From the NCBI RefSeq assembly GCF_033568475.1, contig NC_133122.1, positions 17,664,206 to 17,728,205 on the forward strand: a DNA stretch of 64,000 nt. Reading direction: 5' to 3'. The stretch's first letter is position 1, and the number at the start of each line of letters is the position of its first letter. The position numbers and the translations under genes are program-made. The stretch is from Henckelia pumila. Lineage: Eukaryota > Streptophyta > Magnoliopsida > Lamiales > Gesneriaceae. The notes under the pieces are model-generated. The model made no database searches. It saw only the letters and a program-made list of their open reading frames with translations, and had not been told where the DNA came from. Shown here one piece after another: positions 39,201 to 48,614 of the stretch.

Positions 39201-39854
39201 TTTCATCACCTGCAAATCATTGCAAATGTGAGATCCACATCCGGTATCCAATACCCAAGAAGTTGTATTAAGTGAAATGTTTATTTCAATATAGAACATA
39301 CCCTTTGCAGTTCCCAACTGCTCTAGATATTCCTTGCAGTTGCGCTTCCAATGACCGGGCTTCTTGCAGTAATGGCAAACATCCTTGGATTTTGCATTGT
39401 TTGAAGCCTTTGTCTTGTGCTTCTTCTCGGGCTCGACTTTCTTGGGTGGGGCAGAACGTTTCTTGCCCTTCATACTTGGCCCCTTCTTTGCAGAAGATGA
39501 GGAGCCCACCAAGAAAGCTGGCTTATCCTTCTTAAGTGTGGATTCATATGTCACAAGCATATTGACCATCTCTTCAAGGGTGGCCTCTATCTTGTTCATA
39601 TTAAAATTTACCACAAATCCGTCAAACGAAGAAGGAAGAGACAGAAGCAGTAAATCCACGTTGAGTTCATGCTCCAACACCAAATCAAGGGTCGCTAACT
39701 TTTGTATGAGCCAAATCACTCGTACCCCATGATCACGGACCGAAGTCCCTTCACGCATGCGACACGTCATTAGCTCCTTAACAGTAGAGAACCTTTCAGC
39801 CCTCGATTGAGCCCCAAAAAAGTTCCTTGAGTTGAGCGTGAATGTCAGCAGCAT
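36213..39854 (-). CDS. Copia gag-pol polyprotein, main frame (1213 codons)
   Basis: Domain order gag-PR-INT-RT-RH is that of Copia. Gag ends in a zinc knuckle CHYCKKPGHWKRNC. The protease motif is LDTGCGSH. Integrase shows the HHCC zinc finger (HARLGH to CESC) and catalytic aspartates/glutamate around DVCGPF, SDRGGEY and GVSERRN. RT carries QMDVKTAFLNG and YVDDILL. RNase H has GYTDSSF and TEAEYIAAS, and the frame ends just before the polypurine tract. The frame is long and uninterrupted, but the first about 110 codons of gag lie in another frame (39796-40128) because of a one-base length change in a T run on the coding strand. Confidence 0.93.
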   Translation of the reverse strand: MLLTFTLNSRNFFGAQSRAERFSTVKELMTCRMREGTSVRDHGVRVIWLIQKLATLDLVLEHELNVDLLLLSLPSSFDGFVVNFNMNKIEATLEEMVNMLVTYESTLKKDKPAFLVGSSSSAKKGPSMKGKKRSAPPKKVEPEKKHKTKASNNAKSKDVCHYCKKPGHWKRNCKEYLEQLGTAKGMFYIEINISLNTTSWVLDTGCGSHICNDLQVMKRSRRLRMGETQLRLGNGSRVEATAIGDVCLILQNGFKLFLRDVLFVPDLIKNIISVSMLDRDGYSCNFVNGICNIYKNECLIGNGQLENDLYNLKLKDVPINYIDKPETTNKRKIDSQNPANLWHARLGHISSRRMNKLVGEGMFDMSDINSLPTCESCLKGKMTKSPFKGKPERSQNLLDLIHTDVCGPFRVGTQYDHTYFITFTDDYSRYGYLYLMKYKSEAFEKFKEFKAEVENKLGKSIKALRSDRGGEYLSTEFLDYLKENGILSQWTPPMTPQLNGVSERRNRTLLDMVRSMMSFTELPPSFWGYALETAVLLLNNVHTKAVDKTPYELWNGKAPKYSYLRIWGCPAYVKRTVGDKLDSRSSLCYFVGYPKNSIGYYFYYPAETKVFVSRNATFLEKEFLLDKKGEMMELKEVREEPEIQNNDPMPQEPLPDTPEPRRSERTSRPPVRYGLLLEGDQDEPDIGCDPRNFKEAISDADSNLWLEAMQSELDSMHTNQVWSLVDPPDGIVPIGCKWIYKRKLGPDGKVLTYKARLVAKGYTQRQGVDYDETFSPVAMFKSIRILIAIAAWYDYEIWQMDVKTAFLNGDIKEEIYMKQPEGFTSMGSEHKVCKLQRSIYGLKQASRSWNQKFDETIKDFGFIKNPEEPCVYKKVVKDAVTFLVLYVDDILLIGNDVGMLQSTKIWLSGRFSMKDLGEASYILGIQIYRDRSKRMIGLTQSTYIDTILKRFSMDGSKRGHLPMCHGVSLSKSMCPKTDAEIENMTHVPYASAIGSIMYGMISTRPDVAFALSVTSRYQSNPGQMHWKAVKDILKYLRRTKNMFMVYGGRDLKLEGYTDSSFQSDVDDSKSTSGFVFMLNGGAVSWKSSKQDTTADSTTEAEYIAASAAAKEAVWMRKFVQELGVIPEFVGPVPVYCDNTGAVAQAKEPRSHQRSKHVLRKYHIIREIVERGDITVERVASADNIVDPLTKPLPGPLFDKHREAMGLRSMTSWL

Positions 39855-40128
39855 TCACGGTGTCCTCAAATCGCCTCTGGAGTTCATCAGACATCGAGGC
39901 TTGCATATAGCATTTGGTCTTGATGTCATGGTCCCACCATGCATCAAGTTTGGCCAATTCCTCCGGACTTACGTCAGCTGGTGCTTCCTTCGGAGGTGAT
40001 TTCTCTAACACGTAGAGCATCTTCTCCGAAGTCAAGACAATCTTCAACTTCCGGAACCATTCCGTATAGTTTGCGCCAGTTAACTTGTTTTGTTCGAGGA
40101 TCGAGAATAATGGATTACGCGAATTCAT
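39796..40128 (-). CDS. Copia gag, N-terminal part in a shifted frame
   Basis: Starts MNSRNPLFSILEQNKLTG with YTEWFRKLKIVL, the usual N-terminus of plant Copia gag. Homology runs to KELF, where a run of six A (39816-39821, plus strand) shifts the frame; the continuation (GAQSRAERF) is in the main frame. One base fewer would join the two. It is either a sequencing error in a homopolymer or a real inactivating change. Confidence 0.85.
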   Translation of the reverse strand: MNSRNPLFSILEQNKLTGANYTEWFRKLKIVLTSEKMLYVLEKSPPKEAPADVSPEELAKLDAWWDHDIKTKCYMQASMSDELQRRFEDTVNAADIHAQLKELFWGSIEG

Positions 40129-41912
40129 TGTATGAAATACTGAAAAGGAAAACAGACATATATCAATGATTGTTTAAGCAATTTACTAAGACATAAAATA
40201 GGCGAATTTAATTTTATGAATCTCACTCCCACTATTTTAACGATTTCACTACCCTCTAGTGAAAACGGGAAACTTTTTCCTTAGTGAGAACATGGAGTCC
40301 AATTGACAAACTTATGGTCCCGAATAATATCAGCCAACCATAATTCTCAAAAGGTAGAGCCCAATTGCTTCCAAAGCAACCCCCATGTATTTACCTCATG
40401 TCCAATAAGGGCCCAATAATATGACGCCGTTTAAAGTGACATGTCAAGATGACCCATCAATATTAAGTTGTGATGGACGGTCGCCATGTGGATCCCCCAA
40501 TAATATGAGCCGATCCCATGGGAGTTCCACCCAACTTACAACATGTGTCGATCCAATGTACAGCTTTCCGACGGACGGGCCCCCCCAATAATATGAGCCG
40601 GACCGTATCCGCGGGTAGCATCACATACATTGACCGTTGATGGAAGGTAGGAACATTTAAACAAATTTAAATTTCCTTTATTTATCTTGATATCAATTTT
40701 AAATCATATTTAAAATGAGGGATTTTTAATTATAAAAATTTGTCTCATCAATTTTTCAAATTATTGCATGCTTGCCGGATTCACGCAATTATGTCTAAAA
40801 CATGCATACAATCATAATATCATATATTATATAGGATGATCGATTCCATTTCTAATTGACCCGTGGTTGCCAATCACGAGTCTTAGTCCAATCCTAGGTA
40901 ATATGCAGTATGCAATGCAATCCTATTACATTAGCTTCCAATTTACATTTCTTCGTCTTTATTGTCTGCTGGGCCCACCATCTTCAAATCTTGATCTCCC
41001 ACTAAATCTAATGTATTTACAATAAATAACAATGACAAGTAGGGGATACATTTTTAGGGGTGGGAACGGGCCATAAACCAAGCCCACTTTTATTACATAT
41101 GACATTCATACTGGGCCATAAACCAGGCCCATTAATAAAACCAACAACAATAAAAAACAAATGTAAATTCCTAACATACACCTACAAAATTGGTCATGGC
41201 AATCGATCATCCTTATCCAATAACATTTAATTCAAAATTAATTTATTGGATAACATGCAGTGGCAATTCAAATTTAAACAGGATAAAATCATATTTTATA
41301 TATAAAATCTCATTTTACATATAAAATCATATTTTATCTCTTTATCAAATAAAATCATATTTTATCTACAAAATCCAATTTTATGGATAAAATCATATTT
41401 TACTCAATATATTCATAAGATCAAATCTTATCATCAATTGTACCAAAAATAATTGATTTCAAAATTCAATTTAAGGAATATTAAAATTTTCCAAAAATTC
41501 AAATTTATCCAAAAATCAATTTTAAAGTTTACGGACTCGAACAATTCGATCCGAAATCTCGTGAACCAATCAAAAACAATTTTTGACCGGACCAAAAATA
41601 AAATTTTAACACATTAAAATTAATTTTAAAATAAAAAATTTAATTTTTCCCGCGGGCCGCCCGGGACACTCCCGGGCCGGCAGCGGCGGCGCCAGGCGCC
41701 GCCCCTGGGCGACGCCGTGCGCCCCCTTTGGGCGGCGCCGTGCGCCGCCCGGGGCAGCAACAATTGCTGCCCCACCGGGCAGCGATCCAATCGCTGCCCG
41801 GGTTTTGCCCCGAATTTTTTTTTTTTTTTTAAAATATTTATTTTGTTTCAAAAACCGAGACTCAAAAATTTTTGTACAATCGATTAATTTAATCGTTTGA
41901 TCTGAGCAACCT
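40129..41912 (-). other. Copia untranslated leader with repeats and a GC-rich block
   Basis: About 1.8 kb between the primer-binding site and gag with no long real frame. It contains four imperfect copies of a CCCAATAATATGAGCC-like motif spaced over 40318-40604, and a GC-rich block at about 41645-41815 built of repeated GGCGCC/GCCGCCC words, unlike the AT-rich surroundings. The open frame 41606-41953 is a product of that block. Confidence 0.6.
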
Positions 41913-41926
41913 GGCTCTGATACCAC

Positions 41927-43790
41927 TGTTGGAAAACGCGGCTCTCTGATCAATCACGATTGATACCCGGTGCAGCGGAAGTTTAAAAATTTTATCATGG
42001 AACAATTCCATGGTGTGGGTATCAACCGTTCAACGATTAAATTATTGTGTGTGTAAAATTCAAATAACAATTAATTAAATTTTACCTTCAATCTCGAAGC
42101 GAGATTAATGGACACCACACAGATTTCTCTGCGCTTCTTGTATCTCCCAGGAACTGATGAACTCCTTCAATCAGGTCCACGAATGAGGTTTAAATCCCTC
42201 TGACAGATTGCACTAGAAAATCTGTCAGAAGTTTTCTGCGAAGAGATTAAACGAATCTGATTCGTTATTCCTGACTGCGATTCAAAATCACAGACCGAAA
42301 TTTTCTCACGCAGAGAAGGGAGGGGGCGGCCGAATACTGAGAGAGGGAGACTAGGGTTTTCGATTTTTTTCTCTCAAATTATGACCTGTTGTGTGTAATT
42401 TCTGTACTGCAATAACTTATTTATAATGCAGGCCACTAACACCTTAGGGCCCATTAGTCATAAGTTGAGGCCCGACAAGCAAAGCCAACACGTTCAGAAA
42501 TTAATATAAAATTCATCGTGACTCCGATTGATAAACCGATTTTACCAATGTGCACAGAAACCATTTCTGCACATTTTATAGTCAAGATAAATTTTCCTGA
42601 ATCCGAATTCAGTGGTTTCCAAAAATGTACATCCCTATGTCATTTTAGGAAATCCTACTCCCTTACTCTTATTTAAGAAGTCCAACTTCTTTATTCATTA
42701 AATTTAACTCTTTAAATTTAACTATCTCAACGGGGATTAAAACTCCATTACACTGTGTGACCCTCAATGGTTCAGGGATACAGCTAGCCGTGGGCTCACA
42801 ACTCCTTGTGACTCGGAACAACGATTTCCGACTTGCCCAACGAATCATGGTAAAGCGCCTAGCAACATCGCCCCATGATTCCCTAGGTATCACTGATAGT
42901 GCCTACAAGAACCAGTAGATTTTGGTTAGCGTACAGTACGGTCCCTTCATCCATATATCCCGATCGAATCAACAACCATTGGTATATCGAGAGTCGCTCA
43001 AGATTCGATAACTATACAATACATCTTGAAGATCCAATTAGTGACATCGCATGTGCTACTAAGAAACCATTTCTTAAATCACATCAAGTACTCTGGCCAG
43101 AGATTCGTCACACTAATATCTCCTCAGATCGCATAGGATATCCACACTCGCAAGTATGTGGTGAATCCTTGACAACAATGCATCGACTCCTATATGTGTT
43201 GTAACTGTACCCAATCCCGACACCTGATGACCCCCATAGAGTCGGTAAACGAGTCAAAGCACAGTACTAGCATACAGAGTCTCCATGATGTTTCAAGTAG
43301 TAAGGACTAATGGTGTACAACCAAAACCGCGGACTTTATCCACTCGATAAGTGATAACCACTTGGAAAGTCCGGATAGGGTAGTTCGATTATTCATCCTA
43401 TGAATATCCATTTGCATGCTTCGAACATTTCCATGTTCCCTACCAATGAAACGTGGTACTCCGCATCGCAAATGCTAGTCTCACACTCGAGCGATCCTTA
43501 TCCTTATTCTCTGACGGCTCAATCGACTAGGAACAGTTTAGAATATACAGTGACTATAAGATGTATTTCATGATAGACATCCCCATGTTCTACCACATCT
43601 TACATACACTATAGTATATTCAAGGTCTTTATCAAAACAACAATAGTATATCACAATATAACAATATGAAGAAAGATAAAGTCATTGCCATTAATAAAAG
43701 TGTAAATTTACATTAAACAAAAGATTGTTTGTACAAAGAGTCATCAAAGCCCATAGCCACAAGTTGGCTCACTGGGCACCCACTCTTTCA
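41927..43790 (-). repeat. 5' LTR of the Copia element
   Basis: 1864 bp, nearly identical to 34337-36197 including the TATA box. It directly abuts the primer-binding site, which identifies it as the 5' LTR. Confidence 0.95.
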
Positions 43791-45957
43791 TGCCACACTA
43801 TTAATCTCCAGAAGGTACCCTTCTTTAACTGAATATTTTCCATCCTTGCTACCTTTCCAAAACCTGTTATCATCACACCCCCTCCGATTCAATGTGATAT
43901 TAAAGATTGATTCAATTTAATCCGGAGGAAAATATTGTCTTAGCATTTGTTCATCCCACAGCCCACTATCCAAGATATAATGTGCTACTTTGTATAAAAA
44001 TTCAGTGGCCTTCTGAATCGACTTTTGAAAGAAGGCAGCTCCGGAATCCATGGATCCTGAAAAGCCATAAGTGATTGTCCATAACAACTCTCCAACGTCA
44101 TAATATTTTTTTTTCATGAGATCTCTGCCCCAAATCAGTGAGCACCACACATAGGATGTATTAGATCCTATTCTTACATTCATTATATCAGTGTTCTTGA
44201 AATATTTGTTGTTGAGCACGTGCCATAAGAGAATTCGGTATTTGAATAATCCTCCACACTTGCTTTGCCAACAACGCTTTGTTAAAAGCAGTTAAGTTTC
44301 TGAAACCCATACCTCCTTTTCCTTTAGGTTTATGCATATTCTCTCATTTCATCCAATGCATTCCTCTCTCATATCCTTTGTCATTCCACAAGAATTTCGC
44401 ATAAATTTGCTCAATTCTCTTACACAATTCTGATGGAAGCCTGAAACAAGACATCACATAGGATGGTATTGCTTGTGGCACGGATTTGATAAGTACCTCT
44501 CGACCACCCATAGAAAACAACTTTGGAATCCAACCTTGAGTTCTCTTGCTAATTCTTTCTCTAATGTAATCAAATTGGAGGCGTTTATATTTCTCAAGAA
44601 GAATGTAGGCAAAACTAAATATAAATGATGACTTTCACCACTAGAATTGTGAGAATCTCTTGGATGCATTCCACAGCCTAAGCAGATGTGCTAGAACTAA
44701 AAGTTAGCGCCGATTTATCAAAATTGATCATTTGCCCCGATGCCCTTTCATACATTTGGATACAGTTCTGAACCTGCAAACAATTCTCTTTTGTTTTCTT
44801 GAAAAAGACTAGAATTTCGTCTGCAAAATATAGGTGAGAAATAATAGGACTAGAATTATATTAGCCACCTTCACCCTTCGAATCAATCTCCTATCTACAG
44901 CTGCTTTGGTGATAATATTTGATAAGCCTTGCGCACAAATGATGAAGAGATATGGAGAAAGTGGATCTACCTGCCTTAGTCCCCTCTTGGGATGAATAAT
45001 GCCATAGATAGATTGATTAATCTTGAAAGAATAAGAGACTGTGGATACACATCTTATGATCAATCTCACTCAGTTCTCATTGAATCCCAATTTCAGCATT
45101 ATCATCTCTTGAAACTTCCACTCCACCTTATCATAGACTTTAATCGTATCCAATTTCAAAGCCGCAAAACACGATTTTGCTCTTTGATTGTTTTTAATCA
45201 AGTGCATGCATTTAAAACCCGCCAAAATATTATCAAAAATTAATATCCCAGGAATGAAAGCACTTTGATACTCATCAATAATTTGCTCAAATATTGTTCG
45301 AACTCTATTAGTAATTGTTCTAGCTACTATCTTGTAACATGTGTTGCACAAGCTGATGGCCTAAAAGCTGATGGTTGAACTTTATTTATTCTCATTTGAC
45401 TTTTTTTTAAAAAGAAAAATTCTAAAACATCAAAAAATATATCTCAACATGAAAAATTACATTTGAAAATGTTTTTTTTATTAAAAAAATCAAATTCAAA
45501 AACATTTATAGAAACTATATTTGAAAAATAATTTTAATTAAAACAATCAAATTCAAAACATTTTATAAAAATTTTATAAAACTATATTTGAAGAATATTT
45601 TTATTAAAAAAAATAAAATTCAAAAACATTTTATAAAAATTTTATCCACGCATAGTTCAACTGTTTTTTTACTTATCACTGGAAATGGTTTTAAGATATT
45701 TCCCGGAGATAACCTAACAAATTTGACGAAATAACATTACATGATTGTAGGGCCAGTAAATATACCAAAAAAAAAACCAAACCCACGTACTTTCGAGACA
45801 CATCTGTAATCAACTAGTAAATCACATAATGTACCTTCAATTGTTTTCATAAGTTGGGTATTATTGAAATCTTAAATCACTCCCTATATTAACAAGAAAA
45901 CAATCAATTCACGGGGGTTTGATAACCCATGCAACAAAAATCACAAAGACCAACCTA
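43791..45957. repeat. Duplicated segment, copy 1, right part
   Basis: Homologous to about 56800-58966. It includes the LINE RT region and about 600 bases of non-coding AT-rich sequence beyond the LINE truncation (45361-45957). The match stops inside the SUVR3-like pseudogene boundary at about 45957. Confidence 0.75.
43796..45363 (-). mobile_element. LINE, reverse-transcriptase part, 5'-truncated and degraded
   Basis: Continues the LINE at 33330-34336. Minus-strand frames include TITNRV and YQSAFIPG (45070-45351), GLRQVDPLSPYLFIICAQGLS near 44900-44960 (RT fingers/palm motif), and a mutated catalytic box FADE at about 44815-44826, where the duplicate copy still reads FADD. Coding similarity begins abruptly at about 45363; the endonuclease and ORF1 are missing, as is usual for 5'-truncated LINEs. 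Several shifts and stops are present. Confidence 0.8.
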
Positions 45958-46485
45958 GATTTTTACGTTTTTGTGACATTTTTTCACAATAGTTAACTTG
46001 ACAAAAACGCCTCCCTGAGTTTCCCTCTTACAACATCTCGGGCCACACTTACAAAACAGACCACACTCTACACACTGGAATTTATCACAAAATTCACCAC
46101 TGCTTCCACACGAGCAACCAATACCAACAATAGCCGGGAGCAGAAATGAGTTGGGTCGAGTATCTTCATCGCACATCTGCGTTTCAATGTCGGAACCCCA
46201 TGGCTGGCGAAAGTCGGGATTTACCGGCTGAACCTGCGTCAGGGCATAGAGGAAGTAGGAGTAAAGCTGTGAATCTTCAGGGAGTCTATCGAGTAATAGG
46301 ATTTCATTGAGGAATGAGATTGGAAACTTCTCCAAGGTTCGGGAAGCATCAAAGATTCTTCTCGCCGTTACTAGTTTGCCGATTCAGTATAAGGTATTAC
46401 AGGTTGACGAGATTGATGCTAGTTCGATGGGGTTAAGATACGATAAGAACACGGCGGCGCGTAAGAAAAAGGCTCTGCCGGAGTT
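45958..46485 (-). pseudogene. SUVR3: SUVR3-like histone methyltransferase fragment without SET domain
   Basis: Minus-strand translation gives LNPIELASISSTCNTLY, an in-frame stop (TGA near 46395), then IGKLVTARRIFDASRTLEKF, YSYFLYALTQVQP, RQPWGSDIE and a Cys-rich pre-SET region (GCSCGSSG, CKCGPRCCKRETQGGVFVKL, TIV). This order is that of plant SUVR3, a SET-domain lysine methyltransferase. The frame then runs into unrelated residues and stops at 45955, exactly where the duplicated segment begins, so the catalytic SET domain is gone. No ATG opens the frame. Family assignment rests on remembered motif order, not on a search. Confidence 0.65.
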
Positions 46486-46857
46486 TTTAGCTTTGTTGCT
46501 CTATGCTTAATGCATTGATCAAAGGGGAGATGTATGTTGTGGTGTACTGTTGAGATGTAATTTGAAAAAGTTATAAATAAAAAGTATTTTTCAAATATTT
46601 TGGAAAAAAAATTATAAGTATTTGTTCAAACTAAGCTTTACAAATGCTATTCAAGTTGGAAATCTGCTTAGATCCTAAACTTTTGTGGAGTTTGAATAAT
46701 TAATTTATATTTAGCAGTTTTTTATTTTATAAAATATCATCGTCAAATTTCTCAAATGTATATAAATGAAATGATAAAGTTAACAATACACAATAAAAAA
46801 ACTTTAATAATATATATATACATATGTATATATATAAGTATAGATGCATAGACATAG

Positions 46858-46911
<54 letters not shown>

Positions 46912-47057
46912 TTATGATTCTATAAATATATATTTGGTATATCTTTACTATATCATTACAAGAAAAAATTGCCTTGCAAATTTCTTCCAACTAATCATCA
47001 TAATCCTTAATTTCAAACATTAGGAATTTCATTCATAAACATCTTCAACATGGGATT
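46486..47057. other. AT-rich spacer with an (ATT)n microsatellite
   Basis: No gene. About 18 ATT repeats lie at 46858-46911, preceded by (TA)n stretches at 46808-46836. Confidence 0.8.
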
Positions 47058-47062
47058 GGAAG

Positions 47063-48496
47063 TGTAGTGACCCTGCATGGAATCACCTACTAACTGGCAA
47101 CTAATAGCATGCATTAAACTTAATACAGCAAAATACTTAACAGAGTAAAAACGTGCGGAAACATAATCCATAATTTACATATCAGCTTAGTAATATAATC
47201 CAAACTTAAATCTGTAGTGATACAACCAAATAGAAATTCTTAAAAGTAAACATTATACAGCTAATAAATCGTGTTGTATAAAAACTTTCAAAGCTCCTGC
47301 TCCCTAGTCCTGCATTGAACTACCAGCTCCGTCCATCCTGCGACCTGCCCCATGGAATAGGGTGTCCAAGATAACAACTAGGACGTGAGCGCTACGCCCA
47401 GTACATAGACATGAGTAAACATATGTATATAATGCATGCAACATGATGACTGGTACAGGGTCATCTGAAAAGTCATGCTCAGAACCGGCGCCATATGAGT
47501 GCTGCCACCGCACGGATCAACCTCTGGGTGCAACCACACTCGTCTAGTACACCAGAGTAGACAGACATAAATGCCCCCGCCGTCGTGGTACTCTCAGTGA
47601 CAGACTATCGAGTATAGAGCTGAGCGGCTCTATAGTCAGGTATAACAAGGTATAGGCTCAACGTGTATATGCACATGACATATGGATATAGAAAGAGGTA
47701 AATCATATATCATGCCATATAATAATGCCAAATAAATGCAACATATAAACATGTATACTCGCTGGCAATCTCAGTCAATGTGTACGTACCTCTAGGCTAG
47801 TTCAAGTAAAGTAGATCCTAGGTTCCAAGCCTATATTCAAAAGTTCACCGTATCACTACATAAATTCTATAAGCCTTAACTAAGCTAATAAGTACTCTCA
47901 AAACTTAAATAGATTCCCGGACCATACCTTCGTCCGTAGTTAGCCCTTTGGAGTCGCTAGTCCCGGATGACTATAACCACACCTTGGTTATTCCAGAACC
48001 TCTATTATAACCGATAGGGCCCTCAAGTGTATATCTCACACTATATAACTGAAGAAGGAAACTCGGGAATTCGTAATTGAAAATGAACTCTGAACGGCCC
48101 TATTTATAGCCAAATTTCTCGGCCAGGATCGGAACTTCCGATTTCGGGATCGGAGCTTCCGATCCAGCTCATTGCGTGCATGTCTGCCACGCCAGGATCG
48201 GAACTTCCGATCTACAGATCGGAGCTTCCGATCTGTTCTATGATCGACACTTGTCAAAACTTACGACTGAGTCATAGATCATTTCTGGCAGCTGGGGATC
48301 GGAACTTCCGTTCCAGGATCGGAGCTTCCGTTCTGATCGGAGCTTACTATCCGGGATCGGAACTTACTATCCGGCCCAAAATTAAAAAGCCCAAATTTTA
48401 CTTCTGAAGTCCAATAACACTCCGAAATTGGTTAAATACCAACCCTTAATCATGTTTAACATATTATTATCTTAAAATGGTATCTGGGTTACTACA
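47063..48496 (-). repeat. 3' LTR of the Gypsy element
   Basis: 1434 bp. The minus strand has a TATA box TATAAATA at 48101-48108 and, upstream of it, an array of GATCGG(A/G)(A/G)C half-palindromes at about 48126-48374. Confidence 0.95.
48126..48374. repeat. Near-palindromic GATCGGAACTTCCGATC array in the Gypsy U3
   Basis: Eight occurrences of GATCGGAAC or GATCGGAGC, four followed by TTCCGAT to make near-perfect palindromes. They alternate A/G at one position and end in TTACTATCCG variants. The array lies 20-270 bases upstream of the LTR TATA box, where enhancers of retrotransposons sit. The other LTR has an equivalent array at 54251-54498 with a different order of variants. Confidence 0.75.
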
Positions 48497-48614
48497 TTCT
48501 CCCCACCTTTAGATATTTCGTCCGCGAAATAACATCTAAAGACAATAAAGATAACAATATGAAACATCAAACCATGTCTTATTACAACAACGGTAATTAC
48601 ATCTTACATGGTAA

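Larger units (their letters stand above)
34337..43790 (-). mobile_element. Complete Copia LTR retrotransposon (9454 bp)
   Basis: LTRs are at 34337-36197 (3') and 41927-43790 (5'), both starting TGTTGGAAAACG and ending CACTCTTTCA on the plus strand. The target duplication is TGCCA at 34332-34336 and 43791-43795. The primer-binding site (TGGTATCAGAGCC, minus) is at 41913-41925, and the polypurine tract (minus GGCAAGTGGGAGAT) is at 36198-36211. By eye the LTRs differ by about five substitutions and one small indel over 1.86 kb, so the insertion is recent. It splits a LINE; the paralogous segment at about 56,800 keeps the uninterrupted site. The internal region is coding only from 36213 to 40128, leaving an unusually long 1.8-kb leader. 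Confidence 0.95.

Noticed and set aside
41606-41953. 115-codon frame rich in Gly/Ala/Arg/Pro
   Set aside because: It translates the GC-rich block of the Copia leader and overlaps the primer-binding site and LTR edge.
46307-46510. 67-codon plus-strand frame
   Set aside because: It is antisense to the SUVR3-like pseudogene, which explains the open frame.
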